Shown here: piece after piece, positions 1-7,786 of the stretch
Layout: each line of letters opens with the position of its first letter
Numbering within the stretch: position 1 is the first letter of the stretch
NCBI GenBank assembly: GCA_030673645.1
Contig: DAOVIO010000082.1
Coordinates: 1 to 17,247 of the forward strand
Length of the DNA stretch: 17,247 bases
Reading direction: 5' to 3'
Source: JAGLSB01 sp023135955
Lineage (GTDB): Bacteria; Bacteroidota; Bacteroidia; Bacteroidales; GCA-2748055
Notes under the pieces: model-generated
Told to the model about the DNA's origin: nothing
What the model saw: only the letters and a program-made list of their open reading frames with translations
Databases searched by the model: none
Made by a program: the position numbers and the translations under genes

Positions 1-2
1 CA

Positions 3-125
3 ACCCAAATTGAAATGGAACAAAAAATAAAACAAATGCAGAAAAGACATATTAAACGAAAAGCAGATATCGATTGGAATTACAATAAACAAAAATTGGA
101 ACAATCAAAGAAATTAACTTCGTAA
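3..125 (+). CDS. C-terminal end of an unrecognised protein (5' cut by window)
   Basis: This is the last 40 codons of a gene that begins before the window, ending at TAA 123-125. It is the only one of the six frames that stays open over this stretch; every other frame has a stop within it. The tail is very rich in lysine and glutamine (IEMEQKIKQMQKRHIKRK, then DIDWNYNKQKLEQSKK), has no cysteine, and looks like a charged helix or coiled coil. I do not recognise a family and no function can be given. An ATG at 15-17 lies in frame, but nothing marks it as a start. Because the open stretch is short, a chance reading frame cannot be excluded. Confidence 0.4.
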   Translation, partial: TQIEMEQKIKQMQKRHIKRKADIDWNYNKQKLEQSKKLTS

Positions 126-589
126 AGTAGAATTAAGAGGTCTTATTTTTGTGCCAGATTTATTGGGTGTTAATTAAATTCAAGAAAACCCACAATTTTT
201 TTTCCACAAAATAACATTCCACTTTGTTGAAAAGTGAAAATCTGAAATCAGAATTCATTATGATTTAGTTATTAACTTTATATTGAATATTCAGCTATAA
301 CAATCCTACAATAATCAGTAACCTCAGGCTTGTTTGTATGAAAAACACAGAGTTAAAAAAACAATTTGATTCTATTATAAACGAATTGTCAAAAAACACG
401 AGCTCTTATTAAAAGAAAGTTAATCAATGGGTTGTGAACTTAAGTTGAAAAGTTCTTAATATTGTTAATAAATGCAATAGTCAATTTTTTGGTCGGTGAA
501 CGTCGGTTGTATAAATTGCATTACTCGTTTTTGCCTTGGTTTTTTTACCTAACCGACAGGCAGCTAACCCGTAACTAAAAAAAGAGAGA
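126..589 (+). promoter_or_regulatory. Long non-coding leader of nrdJ
   Basis: The 464 bases between the upstream stop codon and nrdJ hold no credible gene on either strand. A partial match to the Bacteroidota -7 element, TAATATTG at 457-464 (7 of 8 against TAnnTTTG), has GTTG at 431-434, 22 bases upstream. If used, transcription would start near 470 and leave a leader of roughly 120 bases. A full -7 match, TATTTTTGT at 144-152, has no clear upstream partner. Within 491-563 are a direct repeat GTCGGT (492-497, 502-507) and a matching AACCGAC (551-557), so the RNA can pair in more than one way. I looked for the conserved core of a cobalamin riboswitch, expected for some B12-dependent reductases, and did not see it. 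The purine run AAAAAAAGAGAGA just before the ATG may serve ribosome binding. Confidence 0.35.
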
Positions 590-3214
590 ATGCAAGAAAA
601 GGCTTCAACGAATAAAACAGGAATTCTATTTAAAGAAAGACCTCAGAAGTATAAATCTGGGGATAAAAAGCAAGAGATTAATGTTAAGAACTTTTCTTTT
701 GAAGAAGCCATTCAAGAATCTTTAAAATATTTCAAGGGAGACAAACTCGCATCAAAGGTCTGGGTAAATAAATACGCACTGAAAGATTCATTTGGTAATT
801 TATTTGAATCAAATCCTGATATGATGCACCGGCGGATTGCATCAGAAATTGCAAGAGTAGAGAAAAAGTATCCCAATCCAATGTCAGAGGATGAAATTTA
901 TTCTCTTCTCAAAGACTTCAAATACATCGTTCCGCAGGGATCACCAATGTCGGGTATAGGAAATAACTTCCAAATAGCCTCGCTTTCTAATTGCTTTGTT
1001 ATAGGAAATGAAGGGCCATCGGACTCTTATGGCGCAATCATGAACACTGATCAGGAGCAAGTTCAGCTAATGAAAAGACGAGGAGGTGTAGGTCATGACC
1101 TCTCACATATACGACCTTCGGGAAGCCCGGTTCTTAATTCTGCCCTTACCTCTACTGGTGTCGTTCCTTTCATGGAAAGATATTCTAACTCAACTAGAGA
1201 AGTAGCTCAGGATGGTCGCCGTGGTGCATTAATGCTTAGTATATCTGTTAAGCATCCCGATTCAGAAAACTTTATTGATGCAAAATTAGAAACTGGTAAA
1301 GTAACCGGAGCTAATGTATCAGTCAGGATCGATAATGAATTTATGGAGGCTGTGGTTAATAAAAAACCATATGTGCAACAATATCCGATAGATTCAGATA
1401 ATCCAACATATAAGAAGGAAATAGATGCCGAAAAGTTATGGTCTAAAATCGTACATAATGCATGGAAATCGGCTGAACCAGGAATTTTATTCTGGGATAC
1501 TATCATCAACGAGTCGGTTGCCGATTCTTATGCTGATTTGGGCTTTAAAACCGTGAGTACAAATCCTTGCGGCGAAATCCCACTTTGTCCATATGACTCA
1601 TGCAGATTATTAGCAATTAACCTTTATGGTTATGTTGAAAATCCATTCCAGGAAAATGCTGTTTTTAATTTTGAACTGTTTAAAACACATGTTCAAAAAG
1701 CTCAACGAATAATGGATGACATCATTGATCTTGAAATAGAAAAAATTGATTCTATTCTAAATAAGATAGATAGCGATCCGGAGCCAGATCAATTAAAGGC
1801 AGTTGAAAGAACTCTGTGGGAAAAAATCAGGGAAAAGTCTCATGAAGGAAGAAGAACAGGAGTAGGAATTACTGCTGAAGGGGATATGCTTGCTGCACTA
1901 GGATTAAGATATGGAAGCGAAAATGCCATTGATTTTTCTGTAGAGGTTCATAAAACAATTGCTATTGAAGCATACCGGTCTTCCACAATGATGGCTAAAG
2001 AAAGAGGCCCCTTTGAGGTTTTTGATGCACAGCGAGAAAAAGACAATCCTTTTATTCAGCGGATTAAAAGTGAGGACAAAGGTTTGTATGAAGATATGTT
2101 GAAGTATGGAAGAAGGAATATTTCATTATTAACTATTGCTCCAACCGGTACGACAAGCCTGATGACTCAAACAACTTCAGGAATCGAGCCTGTGTTTTTA
2201 CCAATATATAAGCGCAGAAGAAAAGTTAATCCTAATGATAAGGATATCAAAGTTAGCTTTATAGATGAGATTGGCGATAGCTGGGAAGAATATAATGTAT
2301 TTCATCATAAATTTGTTGTATGGCTGGAGACTAAGGGATACAATATTGATGAAGTTAAAACAATGGATGAGGATGCTTTAGAGAAAATTGTTAAAAAATC
2401 TCCTTATTATAAAGCTACATCCACTGATGTTGATTGGGATGCCAAAGTGAGAATGCAGGGAAATATTCAGAAATGGGTCGATCATTCAATAAGCGTAACT
2501 ATTAATCTACCAGAAAAGGCAGAAGAAGCACTAGTTGGCGAATTATATGTTACCGCCTGGCAAAGCGGTTGTAAAGGAGTTACTGTTTATCGTGATGGAT
2601 CTCGTACCGGTGTCCTTGTGGGAAATGATAAAAAAGAAAAGTCAACAGAGGAAGATTCTGGATGGGAAAAGTTAGTAAGGCCAAAAGAACTGGAAGCCGA
2701 CATTTTAAGATTTATGCATAATAAGGAGAAATGGATTGCATTTATTGGTATGATTGATGGAAAGCCTTATGAAATTTTTACTGGTTTACAAGACGATGAG
2801 ATTTTCCCTATTCCTAAGAGCATTACAAAAGGAAGAATTGTTAAAAACAGAAATGAGGATGGGGAAAGTCGTTATGATTTCGAGTATACAGATAAGAGAG
2901 GCTACAAAAATATACTGGGAGGCCTGAGCCATCAATTTGAAAAGGAATACTGGAATTATGCTAAGCTAATTTCTGGAGTTTTAAGACATAAAATGCCAAT
3001 CGCCGGTGTTTTGGAACTTGTCAATTCACTACGTCTTGACAGTGAGGCTATTAATACATGGACTGCAGGAGTATCCAGAGCACTTAAAAAATATGTTCCA
3101 GATGGTACTAAAGCTAACAAAAAGGCGAAATGTGATGAATGTGGTTCTTCTGATCTGGTATATGAAGAAGGCTGCTTAAAGTGTAATAACTGTGGAAATT
3201 CTAAGTGTGGGTAA
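590..3214 (+). CDS. nrdJ: Adenosylcobalamin-dependent (class II) ribonucleoside-diphosphate reductase
   Basis: Reduces ribonucleotides to deoxyribonucleotides in the cytoplasm, using coenzyme B12 to make a thiyl radical, so it needs neither oxygen nor a separate radical subunit. The 874-residue protein has the NrdJ layout: first redox cysteine in SLSNCFVIG (C135), GGVGHDLSHIRP at 165-176, and the active-site loop NPCGEIPL with N325, C327 and E329, matching the N320/C322/E324 set known from Thermotoga maritima NrdJ. C338 fits the second redox cysteine (T. maritima C333). APTGTTS lies at 517-523. No N-terminal ATP-cone is apparent. The C-terminus is a zinc-ribbon-like tail with cysteines 848, 851, 862, 865, 868 and 873, the region that in the family passes electrons from thioredoxin. 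It stands alone, preceded by a long leader, and ends 3 bases from the convergent pabC stop. Substrate level (NDP or NTP) is inferred from family size. Confidence 0.95.
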   Translation: MQEKASTNKTGILFKERPQKYKSGDKKQEINVKNFSFEEAIQESLKYFKGDKLASKVWVNKYALKDSFGNLFESNPDMMHRRIASEIARVEKKYPNPMSEDEIYSLLKDFKYIVPQGSPMSGIGNNFQIASLSNCFVIGNEGPSDSYGAIMNTDQEQVQLMKRRGGVGHDLSHIRPSGSPVLNSALTSTGVVPFMERYSNSTREVAQDGRRGALMLSISVKHPDSENFIDAKLETGKVTGANVSVRIDNEFMEAVVNKKPYVQQYPIDSDNPTYKKEIDAEKLWSKIVHNAWKSAEPGILFWDTIINESVADSYADLGFKTVSTNPCGEIPLCPYDSCRLLAINLYGYVENPFQENAVFNFELFKTHVQKAQRIMDDIIDLEIEKIDSILNKIDSDPEPDQLKAVERTLWEKIREKSHEGRRTGVGITAEGDMLAALGLRYGSENAIDFSVEVHKTIAIEAYRSSTMMAKERGPFEVFDAQREKDNPFIQRIKSEDKGLYEDMLKYGRRNISLLTIAPTGTTSLMTQTTSGIEPVFLPIYKRRRKVNPNDKDIKVSFIDEIGDSWEEYNVFHHKFVVWLETKGYNIDEVKTMDEDALEKIVKKSPYYKATSTDVDWDAKVRMQGNIQKWVDHSISVTINLPEKAEEALVGELYVTAWQSGCKGVTVYRDGSRTGVLVGNDKKEKSTEEDSGWEKLVRPKELEADILRFMHNKEKWIAFIGMIDGKPYEIFTGLQDDEIFPIPKSITKGRIVKNRNEDGESRYDFEYTDKRGYKNILGGLSHQFEKEYWNYAKLISGVLRHKMPIAGVLELVNSLRLDSEAINTWTAGVSRALKKYVPDGTKANKKAKCDECGSSDLVYEEGCLKCNNCGNSKCG

Positions 3215-3217
3215 GGA

Positions 3218-3817
3218 TTAAGAACGAATATTTCTAATATCAATACGACAATCTTCCAGATCAAGCATAGCATTTATTAGTCCGCAAAACTTAAATAGCA
3301 CTAAATCATCAACTCCAATTTCCTCTTCAAAAAGAATCCCTTCATCTATAAGGCGTGATCTTTTAGTACCTTTTAATAGAGGATTTGCCGGAGTAAAATA
3401 TTTGCTTCCATCATAAAAAACAAGATTAGCAAAAAGGCTATCTGTGAAAAATCCCCTTTTCATAATAATTATATCGTCGCAATTTTTACGTTTTTCAAAA
3501 AGGGTATTTAATTTTGACCTATCCGTATATTTATACGAATAATCTACGGTATTATCGGCAACTATTTTCAGACTTTTAATGTGTGGAATCTTGTATTCAA
3601 CGAGTTTGTAATTAACAATCTCCTTGCTATAAGAAAAAGTACATCTAAGGGTTTTATCCCCGGGAAGATTCGGGATATCGGCTACATAATTAATCAAATC
3701 CAGGTCTGAAACATCATCAAAAAAATGATGACGAGTCTGATTCATTCTGAAATTATGCCTTTCAATATTCAGAGCTTCTCCTTTATTAATTTTTATAGTT
3801 TCAATGAACCGGGACAT
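3218..3817 (-). CDS. pabC: Class IV aminotransferase, probable 4-amino-4-deoxychorismate lyase
   Basis: A 199-residue PLP enzyme of the branched-chain aminotransferase/PabC fold, short for the family (about 270 in Escherichia coli) but of the compact form seen in Bacteroidota. K96 in DYSYKYTDRSKLN is the likely PLP-binding lysine. RGFFTDSLFANLVFYDG at 121-137 and TPANPLLKGTKRSRLIDEG at 142-160 carry the usual cofactor-phosphate and substrate loops. Its ATG lies inside the end of pabB with a 17-base overlap, which implies translational coupling and argues strongly that it acts on aminodeoxychorismate, releasing pyruvate to give p-aminobenzoate for folate. Without that context, a D-amino acid or branched-chain aminotransferase would be possible. 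Its stop is 3 bases from the nrdJ stop on the other strand. Confidence 0.85.
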   Translation of the reverse strand: MSRFIETIKINKGEALNIERHNFRMNQTRHHFFDDVSDLDLINYVADIPNLPGDKTLRCTFSYSKEIVNYKLVEYKIPHIKSLKIVADNTVDYSYKYTDRSKLNTLFEKRKNCDDIIIMKRGFFTDSLFANLVFYDGSKYFTPANPLLKGTKRSRLIDEGILFEEEIGVDDLVLFKFCGLINAMLDLEDCRIDIRNIRS

Positions 3818-4757
3818 AAATTTTATCTATTAATTCTCTATATTCTTTTTTCGCATCACTCATGGATGTTATTCCGCCGCCGCTTTTATAAAAATATTCA
3901 TCACCTTCTTTTTCAATATATCTTATCATAACTGCAGAATCGAGAGATTCACCATTAAAATATCCGAAAACTCCTGTGTAAAACCCCCTGTTATAATTTT
4001 CTGTAGCTTTAATAATTTCGACGGTTTTCTTTTTTGGAGCGCCAGTAACAGAGCCTGCAGGAAGAATTTTCTGAAAAAGATCTCCAAAGTTATTGCAGTA
4101 TTCGGGAAATAGATCACCTGAAATTTCAGAACTGACTTGAAGAATAGTTTTCCCCCCTGTGTTTATTTCATCAATATAACGATACCTGTTTACTTTTACA
4201 TTTTTAGCTACTTTACTTAAGTCATTCCTTAACAAGTCAGTAATTGTGGCATGTTCAGCACTTTCCTTGGGATCGTCCAGAAGTTTTTGGGCAGATTCAG
4301 GATTTTCCTTAATAGCAGTTCCTTTCATGGGATAAGTGTATATTTTCCCATTCTTAATCTTAATAAAGCTTTCAGGGGAAAAGACCACAAACCGATCTTT
4401 TAAGTATAGCTTGTACGGGGCAAAGCTCTGATGAAAGATTTCTGAAAGCCTGGAGTTGTGATTTATTTTAGTTTTGAAAGTGAGATTTAGCAAATAGCTG
4501 TTTCCATGTTGAATTTCTTTTTGAATGGATGAAAATTTCTTATGAAATGTTTTAAATTTAACTGGTGATGTAGTAATTGCAATGTTCTTTTTCTGGTTTG
4601 CAGGAAATGGTGAGTTCGAAAAACCATTCAAAAAGAATTTAATTTTTTCTTTATTTATCTTTTTAGCAGGTAGGATAATGGGATTGGCTAAATCAAAATC
4701 AAGAATAAAAAGGAAGGCTTTTTTCCCCCTCGAATATTTATTCATTAATTCCAGCAT
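3801..4757 (-). CDS. pabB: Aminodeoxychorismate synthase component I
   Basis: Converts chorismate, with ammonia or glutamine-derived nitrogen, to 4-amino-4-deoxychorismate, the first step to p-aminobenzoate. The 318-residue protein is the short form, mostly the chorismate-binding catalytic domain. PMKGT at 143-147 contains K145, the lysine (PIKGT in E. coli PabB) that distinguishes PabB from anthranilate synthase TrpE. LPAGSVTGAPK at 232-242 and KSGGGITSMSD at 291-301 are the other hallmark loops. The start at 4757 lies 12 bases after the upstream traB-like stop; an in-frame ATG four codons later (MNKYSRGKKAF) is an equally good start because many Bacteroidota homologues begin there. The glutaminase partner PabA is not in this window. 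The gene overlaps pabC by 17 bases. Confidence 0.92.
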   Translation of the reverse strand: MLELMNKYSRGKKAFLFILDFDLANPIILPAKKINKEKIKFFLNGFSNSPFPANQKKNIAITTSPVKFKTFHKKFSSIQKEIQHGNSYLLNLTFKTKINHNSRLSEIFHQSFAPYKLYLKDRFVVFSPESFIKIKNGKIYTYPMKGTAIKENPESAQKLLDDPKESAEHATITDLLRNDLSKVAKNVKVNRYRYIDEINTGGKTILQVSSEISGDLFPEYCNNFGDLFQKILPAGSVTGAPKKKTVEIIKATENYNRGFYTGVFGYFNGESLDSAVMIRYIEKEGDEYFYKSGGGITSMSDAKKEYRELIDKIYVPVH

Positions 4758-4769
4758 CCGGTTTTTAGA

Positions 4770-5690
4770 TTAATTATTGCCAGACGATATAGTTTCATAT
4801 TCAGGAATTATACTAATTGCCTCAAGTTTGAATCCCATTTCTCTTAATAAGCGAATCAATCCATATTCCCCAGCAAGATGTCCTGCCCCAACAGCAATAA
4901 ATGATGATTTTTCCCTCATGAGATCATCCAGTTTTATTACCCAGTTTTTATTTCGTTGAATGAGTAATTCGTTTTCAAAGGAATTGTATTCGCTTTCCTC
5001 TTCATTCATAAGAGAAGCCATTTCATAAATGTCCTGTCTTTTATAGATGTCGAGAAGATCATCCATTTCTTTATGTAGATCCAGGTCTTCGGAAAAAAAC
5101 ATTTCCATCTGTTTATCATTAGGGATGGAGTCGAAAATAGCAAGTTGTATTTCAAAACTTTCTAATTCTGCAACAGGAATCTTCTTTCTTTTAGCAATTT
5201 TCCCGAAATGCATTTCATAGCCTTCAATTTTTTTTCCTATTACATGAGGAATCAATGCGGAATAAAAAGCGAAAGGTTTTAATCTCAAATATTTATTGAA
5301 CATGAATTCTTTTATTTCTAAACTATCAAGGGCATAGGAAGATAGCCGACTATATTCTTCAGCAGAAACAAAACCCTTAATTGACTGGCCTTCAGGGAGA
5401 ACTAATTTTTTTGCCCATTCAATTTTCTGTTTTAGGGGAACATCTATTGCCATCTCGAAAACAATTTGCTCGCAATCTTTTAATTTGTTATCGGCAATTT
5501 TAAATGCTTCAAAATCAGATTTTGGTATAATATGAATAGTGCCAAAAAGATATGAACTTTGTTCCAGCCCATTCCCGCTTATCTCCCAGAAAACAGTTTT
5601 TGGACCTTCAGTTTGAGAATTTCCAAACTGAATATTAGAAAAACTAATTACAAAAATTAGCATAAGGAAGAGGACTGAATTTCTTTTCAT
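4770..5690 (-). CDS. TraB/GumN (PrgY-type) family exported protein
   Basis: A 306-residue protein with a classic N-terminal signal peptide (MKRNSVLFLMLIFVISFSN, hydrophobic to about residue 20, likely cut near 25), so it should work in the periplasm or at the envelope. The mature part has the TraB/GumN pattern: YLFGTIHI with GTIH at 50-53 near the start, a helical middle, and VGAGH at 267-271 followed by LAGEYGLIRLLREMGF near the end. These GxxH and GxGH motifs resemble those of the Tiki/TraB metalloprotease-like clan, in which a few members cleave or sequester signalling peptides; the biochemical role of GumN-type bacterial proteins is not settled. It is the first gene of an operon with pabB, 12 bases downstream, but no functional link with folate synthesis is evident. 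Confidence 0.85.
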   Translation of the reverse strand: MKRNSVLFLMLIFVISFSNIQFGNSQTEGPKTVFWEISGNGLEQSSYLFGTIHIIPKSDFEAFKIADNKLKDCEQIVFEMAIDVPLKQKIEWAKKLVLPEGQSIKGFVSAEEYSRLSSYALDSLEIKEFMFNKYLRLKPFAFYSALIPHVIGKKIEGYEMHFGKIAKRKKIPVAELESFEIQLAIFDSIPNDKQMEMFFSEDLDLHKEMDDLLDIYKRQDIYEMASLMNEEESEYNSFENELLIQRNKNWVIKLDDLMREKSSFIAVGAGHLAGEYGLIRLLREMGFKLEAISIIPEYETISSGNN

Positions 5691-6010
5691 TCTTGTGTTT
5701 TCTATGATTCTAATTAAATAAAAAAATTTTATATCTACTGCATATATGTTTCGATGCCTGAAAAATCAAATAATATTAATATAAGCATTTTCTTATTGAC
5801 TTTTGAGATACAACTTATTAATTCAGTAATAAGCAAAGAATTATGACATAAATGAGCAAAGTAGTCTGGTGTTTAACAAAGTTTATTTGGATTGATAAAA
5901 TATATAAAATCAACAATGACAAAACATTAAACCTTCATTCTTTCTTAAATAGGAATAAATATCTGAATCAAAAGTACAAATTACTTTCAAAATTTCCTGC
6001 TACAGTTATT
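5691..6010. other. 320-base gap with no credible gene
   Basis: This stretch separates the yccF-like stop (minus strand) from the start of the traB-like gene (minus strand). A plus-strand reading frame at 5852-6040 is only 62 codons, runs into the yccF-like gene and has no recognisable protein character. A 7-base perfect inverted repeat, CTTATTA/TAATAAG at 5814-5833 with a 6-base loop, is AT-only except at its outer pair and has no following T-run. The promoter for the traB-pabB-pabC operon must lie here, but I found no good TAnnTTTG match on the minus strand. Confidence 0.5.
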
Positions 6011-6382
6011 TTACCATTTTATGGTCTTCCCAAAAGGTAAAAGAGCCAACGATGCCATTTTAAAATGTTGAGCGCCAAAAGGAATACCGATTATTGTAAT
6101 TGTAAATAATAGTCCGAAGATAATATGTGAAAGAGCTATCCATATCCCACCGAACAAAAGCCAGACTATATTCAAAATAGCTGATAAACAACCTGTGGGT
6201 TGATCAATATTTACAGCCTGCCTGCCAAATGGCCATAATGCCAGACTGGCAAGCTTAAGAGTTTGAAATGCAAAAGGAATTCCAATAATAGTAATCATAA
6301 GAATAATACTTGCAATAAAATACTCAATAGCAATTATAAATCCCCCGAAAATAAACCAAATAATATTGCCAATAAAGTTCAT
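6011..6382 (-). CDS. YccF-domain inner membrane protein
   Basis: A small 123-residue membrane protein made of two copies of the YccF domain. Each copy has a hydrophobic helix starting NIIWFIFGG or NIVWLLFGG, a second helix, and the signature GIPFAFQTLKLASLALWPFG or GIPFGAQHFKMASLALLPFG. E. coli YccF has the same layout; its function is unknown. I start it at the ATG at 6382 (MNFIGNIIWF), where the domain begins; the frame is open 11 codons further to a TTG at 6415, giving an unconvincing MSSSEFHYIYR extension. It lies 48 bases downstream of kbl on the same strand and may be transcribed with it, though a link to threonine breakdown is not evident. Confidence 0.85.
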   Translation of the reverse strand: MNFIGNIIWFIFGGFIIAIEYFIASIILMITIIGIPFAFQTLKLASLALWPFGRQAVNIDQPTGCLSAILNIVWLLFGGIWIALSHIIFGLLFTITIIGIPFGAQHFKMASLALLPFGKTIKW

Positions 6383-6409
6383 CCTATAAATATAATGAAA
6401 TTCAGAACT

Positions 6410-6425
6410 ACTCAACCACTCAACC
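6410..6425. repeat. Tandem 8-base duplication between kbl and the yccF-like gene
   Basis: Two exact adjacent copies of ACTCAACC (GGTTGAGT on the coding strand), lying just after the kbl stop codon. Too short to assign a role; it resembles the tandem duplication just after the tdh stop. Confidence 0.5.
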
Positions 6426-6430
6426 CCCTC

Positions 6431-7618
6431 CTATATCACCTCCAATTCCTTCCCAACTTTGATAAAGGCATTAATTGCTTTATCGAGATGTTCCTTACTA
6501 TGTCCTGCTGAAAGCTGCACTCTTATTCTAGCCTGACATTTGGCAACAACAGGGAAATAGAAACCGATAACATAAATACCTTCTTCAAGCAATTTGGAAG
6601 CAAAGTCCTGTGATAACTTTGCATCATATAACATAACAGCGCAAATTGCCGATTGGCTTGGTTTCAGATCGAATCCGGCTTTTTTCATTTTCCCAACGAA
6701 GTAATCAGTATTATAATGTAATTTATTCTGAAGCTCATTGGTTTCGTCCATCATGTTTATCATTCTGATTCCTGCAGCTACAACAGCCGGTGGAAGCGAA
6801 TTGGAAAACAGATAAGGTCTAGAACGCTGACGGAGCATATCAATGATTTCCTTTCTTCCTGTTGTAAAGCCACCTACAGCTCCACCAAAGGCTTTCCCGA
6901 GGGTTCCTGTTATAATATCAACTTCTCCCCGAATGTCGAATAATTCAGTAACTCCTTTTCCGGTTTCACCAACCACGCCATGAGAATGACATTCATCGAC
7001 CATCACCAAGGCATCATATTTTTTTGCAAGAGCCACAATTTCGTCAACTGGAGGGACGTGTCCGTCCATAGAAAATACTCCATCTGTAACAATAATTCTG
7101 AAACGCTGATCCTGAGCCTTTTTAAGTTGTTCTTCGAGGTCAACCATATCAGCCGATTGGTAACGATATCTTTGAGCTTTACATAAACGAACGCCATCAA
7201 TAATTGATGCATGATTTAAGGAGTCGGAAATAATAGCATCTTCAGCAGTAAATAAGGGTTCAAAAACCCCACCGTTGGCATCAAAAGCCGCAGCATAAAG
7301 AATAGTATCTTCAGTTCCAAAGAAACTAGCTATTTTTTGTTCCAGTTCTTTATGGAGATCGGTTGTGCCACATATAAACCTCACCGACGACATACCGTAA
7401 CCATGAGTGTCGAGAGCAATTTTAGCCGCTTTTACAAGTTCTGGGTGATTAGATAATCCAAGGTAATTATTTGCGCAAAAATTTAAAACTTCCTGCCCGC
7501 TTTCTAGTCTTATTTCAGCCTGCTGTGGGGAAACTATGACTCTTTCGTTTTTATATAAACCTGCTTCCTTAATTTCTTTAAGTTGGTTTTGAAGATGCAT
7601 TTTTATTTTTCCAAACAT
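6431..7618 (-). CDS. kbl: Glycine C-acetyltransferase (2-amino-3-ketobutyrate CoA ligase)
   Basis: A PLP-dependent alpha-oxoamine synthase that cleaves 2-amino-3-oxobutyrate with CoA into glycine and acetyl-CoA, the second step of threonine breakdown. At 395 residues it matches E. coli Kbl (398). Visible hallmarks are NFCANNYLGLSNHPEL at 46-61, the HASIIDG segment at 136-142, DECHSHG at 208-214 whose aspartate pairs with the PLP ring nitrogen, and TGTLGKAFGGAVGG with K242 as the Schiff-base lysine (K244 in E. coli). The N-terminus (LQNQLKEIKEAGLYKNERVI) aligns with the E. coli start, supporting the ATG at 7618. The threonine dehydrogenase that makes its substrate lies directly upstream on the same strand, 168 bases away, which favours Kbl over related 8-amino-7-oxononanoate synthase (BioF). 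Confidence 0.95.
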   Translation of the reverse strand: MFGKIKMHLQNQLKEIKEAGLYKNERVIVSPQQAEIRLESGQEVLNFCANNYLGLSNHPELVKAAKIALDTHGYGMSSVRFICGTTDLHKELEQKIASFFGTEDTILYAAAFDANGGVFEPLFTAEDAIISDSLNHASIIDGVRLCKAQRYRYQSADMVDLEEQLKKAQDQRFRIIVTDGVFSMDGHVPPVDEIVALAKKYDALVMVDECHSHGVVGETGKGVTELFDIRGEVDIITGTLGKAFGGAVGGFTTGRKEIIDMLRQRSRPYLFSNSLPPAVVAAGIRMINMMDETNELQNKLHYNTDYFVGKMKKAGFDLKPSQSAICAVMLYDAKLSQDFASKLLEEGIYVIGFYFPVVAKCQARIRVQLSAGHSKEHLDKAINAFIKVGKELEVI

Positions 7619-7668
7619 GATTTTATAATTTTTTGATTCTATTTAATTTACACATTAGAACTTCCCGC

Positions 7669-7745
7669 CATTTCGGTTACGCTCAATGATCGGAAATTTC
7701 ACTTTTCCCTCGACTGCACAGTGGTCATTGAGTGCAGCCGAAATG
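7669..7745. repeat. REP-like long inverted repeat between tdh and kbl
   Basis: Arms at 7669-7692 and 7722-7745 are reverse complements at 19 of 24 positions, separated by 29 bases. Several mismatches would still pair as G-U in RNA. A shorter nested hairpin, TCGACTGCAC at 7710-7719 against GTGCAGCCGA at 7732-7741 (9 of 10), shares the right arm, so two alternative folds exist. The core TCATTGAG...CGAAATG resembles the palindromic intergenic repeats scattered through many Bacteroidota genomes; that resemblance is from memory and was not searched. It lies in the gap between two genes of one cluster. Confidence 0.7.
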
Positions 7746-7766
7746 CCACATTATTTCTCTTTTTTT

Positions 7767-7786
7767 CACACCAGCACACCAGCACA
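7767..7786. repeat. Tandem 8-base duplication abutting the tdh stop codon
   Basis: Two and a half copies of CACACCAG (CTGGTGTG on the coding strand) touch the TGA stop of tdh at 7787-7789, next to a T-run at 7760-7766. No function can be assigned. Possible slippage product. Confidence 0.6.

Noticed and set aside
126..589. Cobalamin riboswitch before the B12-dependent nrdJ
   Set aside because: The conserved core and B12-box sequence were looked for and not found; only the unrelated pairing potential is reported.
1207..1509. 100-codon minus-strand reading frame inside nrdJ
   Set aside because: Lies opposite well-conserved nrdJ coding sequence and shows no family motif.
5814..5833. 7-base perfect inverted repeat CTTATTA/TAATAAG in the gap before the traB-like gene
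   Set aside because: Almost pure AT in an AT-rich region, no T-run on either side; expected by chance.
5852..6040. 62-codon plus-strand reading frame
   Set aside because: Overlaps the 3' end of the yccF-like gene on the other strand and has no recognisable protein features.
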